64,000 bases of DNA, taken from NCBI GenBank assembly GCA_010672925.1, contig JAAHFP010000036.1:1-64000 (forward strand), read 5' to 3'. The notes below the pieces were generated by a model. It made no database searches and was not told where the DNA came from. It worked only from the letters and a program-made list of their open reading frames with translations. Numbering within the stretch: position 1 is the first letter of the stretch; each line of letters opens with the position of its first letter. Origin of the DNA: Symploca sp. SIO1C2. GTDB lineage: Bacteria; Cyanobacteriota; Cyanobacteriia; Cyanobacteriales; Coleofasciculaceae. This document shows, in pieces, positions 1 through 7,776 of the stretch. The position numbers and the translations under genes are program-made.

Positions 1-22
1 AAGCCCTATACAGGGGAAAAGA

Positions 23-92
23 GCCTGGGCGCACTCGCCGCTCAACCGCTAATTCCCTTTGCTACGTTTTTTTACGGCGAGTACACCCAGGC
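23..92 (-). terminator. 18-bp hairpin downstream of the small minus-strand gene
   Basis: Arms at 23-40 and 75-92 with a 34-nt loop. Read as minus-strand RNA all 18 positions pair, two of them as G-U; read as plus-strand RNA those two become C-A mismatches. It starts about 30 nt after the stop of the 124-501 gene, so it could end that transcript, but no clear U tract follows. It could also be an inverted-repeat element. Confidence 0.4.
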
Positions 93-123
93 TGATTGGT
101 CAGCTAGACACATACCTGAATCC

Positions 124-501
124 TTACACTTTTTCAATATTGTTGATAAGAGTCTGTGTATTTGACGGCTGAGACTTCATCTCCTCGATAACCTTTTTTA
201 TCGCTTCCGCCAGTTGGGAATCTTCTGTAACCGTTGCCCCTATCTGCTGCACCGCCTCCGCAATTTCCGGTTCAGCCTTAGCTGCTTCCCCTACTTCTAG
301 CACAGCTTGACCAAAATCCAGGGGTACATCCTCTGCTTGTTCAAAAGCAATCACTGTTTTAGGTGCTTTACCTCTGAGACGTTGGAGTAAAATGGCTCCT
401 TGGTCAAATAGCTTCTCTCCGAATGTTTCTCCAGTCTTTTCCCCAGCTTTAGTCAGAAATGATACAACCAAAGCAGCAACAGCAATTTCCAAAGGTTCCA
501 T
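124..501 (-). CDS. small conserved-type hypothetical protein
   Basis: The 125-aa product has a hydrophobic N-terminal stretch (residues 5-17, IAVAALVVSFLTK), a Gly/Lys/Glu segment (GEKTGETFGEKLF), then an Ala/Glu-rich, probably helical second half. There is no signal peptide and no catalytic motif. The composition looks like a genuine protein with an amphipathic helix followed by an acidic helical region. Similar small proteins occur in filamentous cyanobacteria, but I do not recognise a named family and assign no function. The start ATG is followed upstream by a heptamer array (508-540), so any promoter lies beyond or within that array. The hairpin at 23-92 may end the transcript. Confidence 0.6.
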   Translation of the reverse strand: MEPLEIAVAALVVSFLTKAGEKTGETFGEKLFDQGAILLQRLRGKAPKTVIAFEQAEDVPLDFGQAVLEVGEAAKAEPEIAEAVQQIGATVTEDSQLAEAIKKVIEEMKSQPSNTQTLINNIEKV

Positions 502-507
502 CTTGAA

Positions 508-540
508 GAATTTAGAATTTAGAATTTAGAATTTAGAATT
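508..540. repeat. simple heptamer array (GAATTTA)n
   Basis: About four to five copies of a 7-nt unit directly upstream of the small minus-strand gene. The same unit recurs at 40131-40170 and 60328-60362, always in gaps. Confidence 0.85.
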
Positions 541-618
541 GTTTTCCTCAACCTAACACGGTGTTGGGGGCAATTGATCCTAATATTCCGGTCAAACGAC
601 CTAGGGCGCTTCTTTAAA

Positions 619-738
619 GTGACACACCTAAAAATGTAGGTTGGGTAGAGCTTTCTTCGTGACCCAACAAAGCCTCTGATGTTGGGTATCGTTGCCTCGA
701 CCCAACCTACGTCTATTCAACCATTTAAGGTGTGTCGC
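619..738. repeat. MITE-like element with nested inverted repeats
   Basis: Ends resemble each other as inverted repeats: GTGACACACCT at 619-629 against AGGTGTGTCGC at 728-738. Inside are a perfect 11-bp inverted repeat (636-646 and 700-710, GTAGGTTGGGT) and a smaller ACCCAAC/GTTGGGT pair (662-668, 681-687), so the unit could form a cruciform. It lies in the 410-bp gap between two minus-strand genes. Short plus-strand open frames here follow the repeat and are not credible genes. Confidence 0.6.
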
Positions 739-911
739 TCAACCCCTTATAGTGCGTGGGAAAAATTTCTTTGTGTCCTTTGTGTCTTTGTGGTTAATTT
801 ACTTGCTAACTGGGTCTTTTCATCTCAATCTAGCTACAGGCGCACACCTATTCCATTATCTAGTAATAGTAGCAAAAAATAATAGTAAATGCAACTCAAA
901 GAAACAAACCA

Positions 912-3260
912 CTAAACTTGAGCAACCGCGATCGCTTTTCCTTTTGGCTTACGGTCAAACAAGATTCTTGGTCTTATTAAAATTTTCAACAATAACCACA
1001 AAGATTGCAACTCTCCTGGTACATCTTGACGCTTCCACTGTCCTGGACGGCAGTATAACATTTGCACTAAGCGTCGTTGTTGAGCCAGAGATAGTTCCTC
1101 GAAAGTGACCCGCAAGCTAGGAAATTCTCCATTAAAACTAGTATGGCTAATTTCTGCTGGTAGAGAAATCTGCTCTTGAGGAAGGGAAAAAGTAACTGAT
1201 AGAGTTTCTCCTGCTGAGATATTTGGTAATACCGCTTGGGTTAATTCTACTTCTGCTCCTACCTCGGAAATGCTACTGGTTACTCCCCAAAGTTCTGTGG
1301 TAAATTGGGAATTGGGAATTGGGAATTGGGAATTGGGAATTGGGGAACTTTTGTCACTTTTTTTCTGCTGATCATCGAGTTTAATTCTAACTACCCGCCG
1401 CAAGTTAAACCATTCATAAATATCTGGTTTGGGAATATCGATTAAAATCAATAGAGAAATACCCAACATCAACAGATTGTAGATACTCCAAAATGCTCCT
1501 AAACCAGTGCCTTGAAGTTGTTGGGATACTTCTAAATTTGTCCCTCCTCCCTTGACTACACAAATACATAAGTTCTGCCACAGACTGAGGGCTGTAGCAA
1601 TAAACATGATAATTAAAGGTAAGGCTAATCGACGGTTGAAATAAAAGCGCTTGTTTCGCCTCCCCTTGGGGGTAACTTTAAATCCCTGGGAAAAAGGATT
1701 TAACAGAACTGAAATGGTGGTTATGGCTAAGGGTATAGTCAGAATCAGGGAGTAGATCTCAGAGATTAAAGCTGAACGGGAACGGTAGTTTAACCAGGAG
1801 TATACAGTTATATTGACCACATAGTAAGGCAAAAAGTAATAGAGTAGATCCTGAGGAGTTGCCCTAATGGGAATTACCTCTAAAAATGAATAAGCCAAGG
1901 GTATAAGGAGAAAGAAACAGCGGGGTATGCTGCCAAACCAATAGAGTAAGCCTTCCATATAAGCCAATCTTTGTAGAAAACCTAATCCGGGAATCGTTAT
2001 CGGATTAGCATCAACAAAAAAAGCTTGTAAAGTGCCTCTTGCCCAACGCAATCTTTGAGTAGCATGGGCAGAGATATTTTCCGCTGCTAAACCGGCACTC
2101 AATTTTTCATCCAGATAAACTAGGCGAAAACCTTGAGCCGACAAACGAATACCGGTGAAAAAATCTTCAGTAATCGATTGAGTGAAAAAACACCCAACCT
2201 GATTCAGGGCACTACGTCTTGCCACAAAAGAAGTTCCGGTACAAATCACGCCACCAGCGGCATCCCGAATGGGCTGAATTTGTCGATACAATACTTCTTC
2301 TTCCGGGGTTAGCACATTTTCCAAACCCAAGTTACTGGCAATGGGGTCAATATTATAAAAACTTTGGGGAGTTTGCACTAAAGCGATACGCTCATTCTGA
2401 AAAAATCCGACAGTGCGATTAAGGAAATTCTTAGTTGGGATAAAATCCGCATCAAATACCGTGACTAACTCTCCCTGGGTTTTACCGAGGGCATGGTTTA
2501 AATTCCCAGCTTTGGCATGACGATTATCAGGGCGAGTGATATATTCACAGCCCAATTCCTGCGCTAGCTGCTCCACTTCTGAACGCCTGGTATCATCGAG
2601 TAAATAAATAGTTTTATAAGGATAATCTAAAGATTGACAACCGATAACTGTGCGTTTGAGAATAAAAGTAGGCTCATCATAGGTGGGAATCAGAATATCC
2701 ACCGTAGGTAAGTAACTGCCCGCTAAAACTTGCTGGGATAATTGGTCAGCTTGAGGGCGGCGATTTTTCCACTGTAACATTAAAAATAACTGAATAATGC
2801 TGTGAGCTAACACCAGCATTTCCATAATAAATAACCCCAAGCTAAAGAAACCATTAAGGGGGTCAGTAAGATTAAGAGTAGAAAGGGAGCGCCACAAAAT
2901 ATAACGAATCAATAAGCCTAATAAAATACTAATCACCACTACTCTTGACCAAAAACGAGGTTCAGGAGAGACTTTAGTGATAGCGATCGCGATTACCAAA
3001 AGAATCACCGTAGGGGCAAGTAGGTATTCCACCATCACCATCGGTGTCTGTATCCACATAGGGGGATGTTCTTGCAGGAGATGAAGCTGGGCAAAAAGTT
3101 CCTGAATTTGCCCTACCCCCGCAGCCCAAGCAAGAACCACTGCACCAGTGATAACGACAGTACTCAGTAACAATAAGCTAGCTAATCTAATTTGCAAAAT
3201 TTTCTGGATGTATCGAGTATTTGCAGCTTTTCTGCCAAATTTGGAACTTGTCATAGTCAA
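912..3260 (-). CDS. cellulose synthase catalytic subunit (BcsA-like GT2 with PilZ domain)
   Basis: This 782-aa membrane glycosyltransferase is predicted to polymerise UDP-glucose into beta-1,4-glucan and export it. N-terminal membrane segments (about 25-160) precede the GT2 domain. The processive-synthase motifs are all present: TYDEP (Asp195), DAD (270-272), TED (364-366) and QRLRW (402-406). Further membrane segments follow, then a C-terminal PilZ region that should bind cyclic-di-GMP: RRVVR supplies the RxxxR motif, while the usual D/N-x-S-x-x-G reads SISEVG. A 42-bp heptamer array lies in frame between these two motifs. No BcsB, BcsC or HlyD-like partner is adjacent, which resembles the scattered arrangement reported for cyanobacterial cellulose synthases. 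The GH9/CBM2 gene at 33.3 kb may be functionally related. Confidence 0.9.
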   Translation of the reverse strand: MTMTSSKFGRKAANTRYIQKILQIRLASLLLLSTVVITGAVVLAWAAGVGQIQELFAQLHLLQEHPPMWIQTPMVMVEYLLAPTVILLVIAIAITKVSPEPRFWSRVVVISILLGLLIRYILWRSLSTLNLTDPLNGFFSLGLFIMEMLVLAHSIIQLFLMLQWKNRRPQADQLSQQVLAGSYLPTVDILIPTYDEPTFILKRTVIGCQSLDYPYKTIYLLDDTRRSEVEQLAQELGCEYITRPDNRHAKAGNLNHALGKTQGELVTVFDADFIPTKNFLNRTVGFFQNERIALVQTPQSFYNIDPIASNLGLENVLTPEEEVLYRQIQPIRDAAGGVICTGTSFVARRSALNQVGCFFTQSITEDFFTGIRLSAQGFRLVYLDEKLSAGLAAENISAHATQRLRWARGTLQAFFVDANPITIPGLGFLQRLAYMEGLLYWFGSIPRCFFLLIPLAYSFLEVIPIRATPQDLLYYFLPYYVVNITVYSWLNYRSRSALISEIYSLILTIPLAITTISVLLNPFSQGFKVTPKGRRNKRFYFNRRLALPLIIMFIATALSLWQNLCICVVKGGGTNLEVSQQLQGTGLGAFWSIYNLLMLGISLLILIDIPKPDIYEWFNLRRVVRIKLDDQQKKSDKSSPIPNSQFPIPNSQFTTELWGVTSSISEVGAEVELTQAVLPNISAGETLSVTFSLPQEQISLPAEISHTSFNGEFPSLRVTFEELSLAQQRRLVQMLYCRPGQWKRQDVPGELQSLWLLLKILIRPRILFDRKPKGKAIAVAQV
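1303..1344. repeat. six-copy heptamer array inside the cellulose synthase gene
   Basis: Six perfect tandem AATTGGG units, 42 bp in total, so the reading frame is kept. On the coding strand they encode the 7-aa unit PIPNSQF twice, within the PilZ region. The same heptamer fills gaps elsewhere (43850-43927, 52576-52665). Confidence 0.95.
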
Positions 3261-3400
3261 CAGTTGGGCATATCTTCATCAGATTAGGATATGCCCAAGG
3301 TCAAAGAATGATTTTTTCCTGAGAAAAAGGTTAAGCTGAGGGAAGAAGGCAGGAAGCTCTAAGGGAAGAAAACTTGTTTAGTAAACTTTTTCATCTTTTT

Positions 3401-3506
3401 TATAGCGCTACACACTATAGTTAGGATCTTCCTAAACTCTCCACTCCCAAGTTATGACTTACTGTTGCTGTTGCCTGTTGCCTGTTACCTAGCCCGTAGC
3501 GCTATA
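3401..3506. repeat. 106-bp MITE-like element
   Basis: Perfect 11-bp terminal inverted repeats, TATAGCGCTAC at 3401-3411 and GTAGCGCTATA at 3496-3506. The right half (GTTATGACTTACTGTTGC followed by short TGTTGCC repeats) recurs at 40219-40270. It lies in the 621-bp gap between the divergent cellulose synthase and infC genes. The rest of that gap is C/A-rich and holds no supported gene. Confidence 0.7.
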
Positions 3507-3704
3507 ACTGGCGAGTTATTTTCATACCCGCTACACTAGAAGAAAAATATTTATTCCCTCTTTTGTATGTCCTCTACACCACCACACCCCCACTGCTACC
3601 TTCACTAAGCCTGTCAGACCGTTGTATTACCTCCGCTGTCACCCCCCGTAGTCACTCCCCAAGTAGGGATTGATAAGATTGATAACAGTTCAAGTGTCTA
3701 GCGA

Positions 3705-3710
3705 TATAAT
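3705..3710 (+). promoter_or_regulatory. possible -10 element upstream of infC
   Basis: A perfect TATAAT about 170 nt before the infC start. The nearest TTGATA is 20 nt upstream, longer than the ideal 17-nt spacer, so this is only a candidate. It would give infC a long 5' leader. Confidence 0.3.
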
Positions 3711-3881
3711 TAGAGTAAGCAAGCGTATTGCCCAAAAATTCAGTGCTGTTCATCAACAAGCCCCTCCCAAACTCCTTACTCTGAGGAGGAACAAATTTAG
3801 GAGCGGTGAAAATCCTCGTATACCCTATCCACTGTTACCTCTCGTCTTTTAATTTAGCAAATTCAGTTTGTTTATTAATTT

Positions 3882-4415
3882 ATGCCCATAGTTCATAAAA
3901 AAACAACTCATCGTAGCAAGCATACCGTCAATGCTCAAATAACTTTTCCTAAGATTCGAGTCATTGATGCTGACGGTAGCCAAATCGGGATTATGGCTTC
4001 TCGCGATGCCTTAAAGGTAGCGGAAGAAAAAGGGTTAGATTTAGTCTTGCTTAATGATAAAAGCGAGCCGCCAGTTTGTCGAGTGATGGATTACGACAAA
4101 TTTCGGTATCAGCAGGAGAAGAAAAACAGCGCAGGTACTAAATCTAAGTCAACGACCCTCAAAGAAGTCAAGATGGGTTATAAGATTGGAGAGCACGACT
4201 ATCAAGTACGCATCAATCAAGCTAAACGTTTTCTCAAGGGAGGAAACATGGTTAAAGCCACTGTCACCTTAAAGGGCAGGGAAGTTCAACACGCCAATTT
4301 AGCCCAAGGACTACTCCGACGCATGATTGAGGATTTGCAGGAAGTAGCACAAATCCAACAAGAACCTAAAAGGGAAGGACGCAATTTAATGATGATACTT
4401 AGTCCTGCTAAGTAG
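3882..4415 (+). CDS. infC: translation initiation factor IF-3
   Basis: The 177-aa product has IF-3 length and both IF-3 domains. The N-terminal domain (about 22-90) carries FPKIRVIDADGSQIGIM and PPVCRVMDYDKF, followed by a basic linker. The C-terminal domain (about 97-177) carries KEVKMGYKIGEHDYQVR and ends in PKREGRNLMMILSP. It binds the 30S subunit, blocks premature 50S joining and helps select the initiator tRNA and start codon. The start is an ordinary ATG; I see no convincing Shine-Dalgarno. The sequence departs from the usual cyanobacterial form at several conserved positions (MGYKIGEHD, for example), so it could be a second, diverged IF-3 paralogue. No rpmI or rplT follows. The adjoining gap carries a C5/G5 hairpin. 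Confidence 0.95.
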   Translation: MPIVHKKTTHRSKHTVNAQITFPKIRVIDADGSQIGIMASRDALKVAEEKGLDLVLLNDKSEPPVCRVMDYDKFRYQQEKKNSAGTKSKSTTLKEVKMGYKIGEHDYQVRINQAKRFLKGGNMVKATVTLKGREVQHANLAQGLLRRMIEDLQEVAQIQQEPKREGRNLMMILSPAK

Positions 4416-4480
4416 GTGGTAGGTGGTAGGTGATGGTGCTATACCAAATCCAGTTATAGCAGTTATTGCATTCGCCGTGA

Positions 4481-4515
4481 GATCCCCCTAAATCCCCCTT
4501 AAAAAGGGGGACTTT
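4481..4515. terminator. C5/G5 hairpin repeat after infC
   Basis: CCCCCTT-AAA-AAGGGGG stem-loop about 80 nt past the infC stop, followed by ACTTT. A close relative lies at 49684-49715 after the LOV cyclase. It is a dispersed repeat that may act as a terminator. Confidence 0.5.
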
Positions 4516-4659
4516 GAGGTTAGGCTTTCAAGGCTGGAGTGTATGCTTTATACAAAGGAGAAACGCTATATTATAGATCACTATCACTTGCCACCTGACT
4601 CCCTCTGTACTCACCTAATACCAATTCCCCATTCCCCATTTCCCATTCCCCAGTCATCA

Positions 4660-5139
4660 ATGACAAATAACTCCGATGCTAAAACCATAGCTAATCTCCA
4701 AGTACGCTCAATTGAGAATCAAAGAGAACTCGAGGAGATGTATTATCAAAGATGGCTGATTTTGAGAGCACCTTTGGGAATGGAACAGGGAACAGAGCAA
4801 GATAAGTATGATGCTACCGCTTTGCATGTAGTGGCGGTATGCGATCGCAAAATCCTTGGTTCTGCCAGACTTAGAGAATTATCCCCAGACATAGGTGGCA
4901 TCGCTTATGTCTGCGTCTTACCTGAGTTTCAGCACCAAGGGATTGGTACAAAGCTGATACAGAAATTGATTGAAAAAGCCCAAGACAAACAGATCAAGAC
5001 TCTTAGATTAAGGAGTCGGATTACTGCTCAAGAATTTTACCAACGCCTGGGATTTTCTACTGAAGGCGAAACCTTTGATTATCTCAATGTTCCCCACGTT
5101 GTCATGAACCTTAGCCTGCCAGCATTAGGTGTTAGGTAG
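4660..5139 (+). CDS. GNAT-family N-acetyltransferase
   Basis: A compact GNAT protein of 159 aa that should transfer an acetyl group from acetyl-CoA to an amine; the substrate is unknown. The acetyl-CoA motif A is visible as YVCVLPEFQHQGIGTKLIQK, with QHQGIG supplying the Q/R-x-x-G-x-G loop. Motif B follows at RSRITAQEFYQRLGF. An open frame continues 39 codons upstream, but it translates a CCCCATT-type simple array (IPIPHSPFPIPQ), so I place the start at the downstream ATG. That ATG itself lies in an AATGACAAATAAC word also found in simple repeats elsewhere. No operon partner is evident: infC is upstream in the same direction across a repeat-rich gap. Confidence 0.85.
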   Translation: MTNNSDAKTIANLQVRSIENQRELEEMYYQRWLILRAPLGMEQGTEQDKYDATALHVVAVCDRKILGSARLRELSPDIGGIAYVCVLPEFQHQGIGTKLIQKLIEKAQDKQIKTLRLRSRITAQEFYQRLGFSTEGETFDYLNVPHVVMNLSLPALGVR

Positions 5140-5209
5140 AGTTTCTCAAATATTGTATCTTAAATAGTTGACGCCTTCACTCATTCAGCAAGAGCTAGTC
5201 GCGATCGCG

Positions 5210-5253
5210 TCTCAGTGAGATGATGGTGATATCTCACTGAGATGATGGTGATA
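5210..5253. repeat. 22-bp tandem duplication
   Basis: Two adjacent 22-bp copies (5210-5231, 5232-5253) with a single mismatch, each containing a TCTCA/TGAGA inverted repeat. They lie between the converging GNAT and aminotransferase genes. Confidence 0.85.
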
Positions 5254-5326
5254 GTTAAAAAACCACAAAGGCACAAAGTTCACAAAGGGAAAGGTAAGCA
5301 AGGAAGCAATACTGCTAGCTTAAGAT

Positions 5327-6460
5327 CTAAAGATTAGCATGAATCTGCTGAATGGCTTGAATTACTCTATCAATATCCCTTGGTGTCAAGTTAGAGCCAG
5401 AAGGAAGACATAAGCCTCGCTCAAATAAGTCTTCTGCAACTGTACCACCAATAGATTCACAAGCGGCAAACACGGGTTGAAGATGTAGGGGTTTCCATAC
5501 CGGGCGAGATTCAATTTGTTCTTTGGCAAGGGCAAGGCGAATGGTTTCTCGATCAACTCCAAATAAATTGGGATCTACTGTTAGGCAAGTTAGCCAGCGA
5601 GTTGATCTTCCAAATGAGGCTTCAGGCATAAACTCAATCCCTGGTAATTCACCTAACGCTTGGTGATAAACTTCAAAATTGTGCCGTCTTGCTGCAACGC
5701 GATCGCTCAAAACTTTTAACTGTCCCCGACCAATTCCAGCTAAAACATTACTCAGGCGGTAGTTATAGCCAATCTCAGAATGTTGATAATGAGGGGCGGG
5801 GTCTCGAGCTTGGGTAGCCAGAAAGCGGGCTTTTTCAACCAAGCCCTGATCGTCTGAAACTAGCATTCCCCCGCCGGAGGTGGTGATTATTTTATTCCCG
5901 TTGAAAGAATAAATACCGATTTTTCCCAAAGTTCCGGGAGTGCGTCCCTTGTAGGTTGCACCCAATGCTTCAGCTGCGTCTTCAATCAGAGGTATTTCGT
6001 AGTGGTTGCAGGCTGCAATAATAGGGTCAAGATCAGCACTCTGTCCGTAAAGATGAACAAGGATAACTGCTTTGGGGAGTTTGCCGATTTTGGCACGTTG
6101 AGTTAGGGCATCCCATAATAAGTTTGGGTCCATATTCCAAGAATAGCGATCGCTGTCGATAAAGACAGGTTTTGCACCAAGGTAGGTAATGGGACTGGCA
6201 GTGGCAATAAAGGTTAGAGTCGAGCAAAAAATTTCATCGCCAGTTTCAACCCCAATGAGTCTCAGTGCTAGGTGAAGTGCTGCTGTTCCTGAACTTAAGG
6301 CTGCGGCATAAGATGCGCCAACAACTTGACAAAATTCTTCCTCAAAAGCATTGATATGGGGACCAACAGGAGCAATCCAGTTAGTTTCAAAAGCTTCTTT
6401 GACAAACTCTAGTTCCTGAATGCCCATATGAGGTGTTGAAAGAAGAATCTGTTCGGTCAT
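5327..6460 (-). CDS. pglE: DegT/DnrJ/EryC1/StrS aminotransferase, PglE-like
   Basis: This 377-aa PLP enzyme of the sugar aminotransferase family would convert a UDP-4-keto-6-deoxy-GlcNAc into the 4-amino sugar. Family marks include NWIAPVGPHINAFE, SSGTAALHLAL, the PLP-Asp region IEDAAEALGATYKG and the Schiff-base lysine in FNGNKIITTSGGGM. The assignment to PglE, rather than another family member, rests on context: it is the last gene of a tight pglC-pglD-pglE series with 9- and 12-nt gaps, matching bacillosamine loci. The required 4,6-dehydratase is encoded at 28.4 kb. The C-terminal DIDRVIQAIQ stretch reappears in the fusion remnant at 11279-11485. Confidence 0.88.
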   Translation of the reverse strand: MTEQILLSTPHMGIQELEFVKEAFETNWIAPVGPHINAFEEEFCQVVGASYAAALSSGTAALHLALRLIGVETGDEIFCSTLTFIATASPITYLGAKPVFIDSDRYSWNMDPNLLWDALTQRAKIGKLPKAVILVHLYGQSADLDPIIAACNHYEIPLIEDAAEALGATYKGRTPGTLGKIGIYSFNGNKIITTSGGGMLVSDDQGLVEKARFLATQARDPAPHYQHSEIGYNYRLSNVLAGIGRGQLKVLSDRVAARRHNFEVYHQALGELPGIEFMPEASFGRSTRWLTCLTVDPNLFGVDRETIRLALAKEQIESRPVWKPLHLQPVFAACESIGGTVAEDLFERGLCLPSGSNLTPRDIDRVIQAIQQIHANL

Positions 6461-6472
6461 GGGCTTTCACAA

Positions 6473-7102
6473 TCAGTTATTGGTTTGGATAATTTTAGCT
6501 GGGCAACCGTAAGCTAAGCAATGGGATGGTAGAGATTTAACAATAACTGAACCTGCACCACAGGTAGTTTGTTCGCCAATTGTTACACTAGGGCAAACTT
6601 TGCTGCCTACTCCTAGCAAAACCCCTGGTTCTAAATGAACTTGACCACATAAGGAACAACCAGGGGCAATATGGCAGTAGTCACCAACGAGACAATCATG
6701 ATCGATAGTTGCTCCTGTGTTGATAATTACGTGATGACCAATTTTAGTATCAGTATTGAGAACAACATTGGGCATAATCACTGTACCAGGGGCGATTTCA
6801 ACACCCATAGCAATTTGAGCGGAGGGGTGAATTGCTGTAGTGAAAGAGTATCCCAGGGCTTGCAGTTTTTCCGCAATCCTTTGACGAATCATGTTATTGC
6901 CAATGGCCACAATCCATTGGTTATCTAAGGTAATGGTATGTAAAATGTCCAAGGTCTGATAGATAGGGACATTGTGAATAGTTTTGGTTTCCGATGGGGG
7001 ATTATCGTCAACAAAGGCAGTTACTTTTCGCCCTTGCTTGATTAAGATATCTAAGATTACTTTGGCGTGTCCTCCACAACCGTAGAGATAAAGATTCACC
7101 AC
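6473..7102 (-). CDS. pglD: PglD-like sugar O/N-acyltransferase (left-handed beta-helix)
   Basis: A 209-aa acetyltransferase with the PglD/NeuD architecture. The N-terminal Rossmann-like nucleotide-sugar domain starts YGCGGHAKVILD. The C-terminal hexapeptide helix has repeats such as IAPGTVIMPNVVLN and IGHHVIINTGATIDHDC; the IDHDC histidine is the family's catalytic base. It ends YGCPAKII. Expected reaction: acetyl-CoA-dependent N-acetylation of the UDP-4-amino sugar made by the neighbouring aminotransferase, giving UDP-di-N-acetylbacillosamine or a related sugar. It lies between pglC and pglE with gaps of only 9 and 12 nt, so co-transcription is likely. Confidence 0.9.
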   Translation of the reverse strand: MVNLYLYGCGGHAKVILDILIKQGRKVTAFVDDNPPSETKTIHNVPIYQTLDILHTITLDNQWIVAIGNNMIRQRIAEKLQALGYSFTTAIHPSAQIAMGVEIAPGTVIMPNVVLNTDTKIGHHVIINTGATIDHDCLVGDYCHIAPGCSLCGQVHLEPGVLLGVGSKVCPSVTIGEQTTCGAGSVIVKSLPSHCLAYGCPAKIIQTNN

Positions 7103-7111
7103 AATTTCTTC

Positions 7112-7774
7112 CTATCTCCCCGATGAAGTTCCTTGAAATTCACTCATGGTTACATGATTAGCTTGAGCTATTCCTTCTCGCTTGATGACCTTAATCAAGG
7201 TTAAAAAGAGAATTTTAAGATCCAGCCCAAGACTCCAATTATCGATATACCAAACATCTAGCTTAAATTTTTCTTCCCAATCGATGGCATTACGGCCATT
7301 TACTTGTGCCCAACCAGTGATGCCCGGTTTCACTTCGTGGCGGCGAGCTTGTTCCGGGGTATAGCGTTTGAGGTAAGCTACTAATAAAGGGCGAGGACCG
7401 ACAAAGCTCATATCTCCTTTGAGGACATTCCAGAGTTGGGGTAGTTCATCGAGGCTAGTTTTACGCAGGAATTGACCGAAAGCTGTTAAGCGTTGTGCAT
7501 CAGGTAAGAGGTTGCCCCTGGCATCGCGATCGCTAGTCATTGTCCGGAACTTATAGAAGGTAAAGATGTGACTATTTTGACCAGGGCGCGTTTGGGTAAA
7601 TAGAATAGGAGTACCCAGGCGCAGGTAAACGGCAATTGCGAGCCCAAGCATTAATGGGGAGAGGAGGAAAAGAGCGATCGCGGATATCCCTCTATCTGCC
7701 ATCCATTTGACTGACTTTTGTAACTTCTTGTTGTTATGTCTAATAACTTTCATCACTTCTCGATTCACCACCAC
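7112..7774 (-). CDS. pglC: PglC-like phosphoglycosyl transferase (priming transferase)
   Basis: The 220-aa size is that of the short, monotopic PglC type rather than the long WbaP/WcaJ type. A single N-terminal hydrophobic hairpin (about 28-50) precedes the catalytic part, with [21 protein letters not shown], the Asp-Glu dyad in [20 protein letters not shown], and RPLLVAYL. The tail [15 protein letters not shown] is typical of PglC. It should transfer a phospho-diacetamido-sugar to undecaprenyl phosphate and so start the repeat unit. It begins 2 nt after the stop of the upstream GT4 gene. An alternative ATG at codon 8 is possible. Confidence 0.92.
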   Translation of the reverse strand: MVVNREVMKVIRHNNKKLQKSVKWMADRGISAIALFLLSPLMLGLAIAVYLRLGTPILFTQTRPGQNSHIFTFYKFRTMTSDRDARGNLLPDAQRLTAFGQFLRKTSLDELPQLWNVLKGDMSFVGPRPLLVAYLKRYTPEQARRHEVKPGITGWAQVNGRNAIDWEEKFKLDVWYIDNWSLGLDLKILFLTLIKVIKREGIAQANHVTMSEFQGTSSGR

Positions 7775-7776
7775 AC

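Noticed and set aside
508-540. CRISPR or operator array in heptamer repeats
   Set aside because: Pure 7-nt tandem units without spacers and present in many unrelated gaps.
679-1108. Two plus-strand open frames before and inside the cellulose synthase 3' end
   Set aside because: They follow an inverted-repeat element and then run antisense to a well-supported gene, with no family motif.
3670-3852. 60-codon plus-strand frame before infC
   Set aside because: No ribosome site, no recognisable motif; lies in the likely infC leader.
4543-4659. 39-codon extension of the GNAT gene
   Set aside because: It translates a CCCCATT array, and a normal start lies right after.
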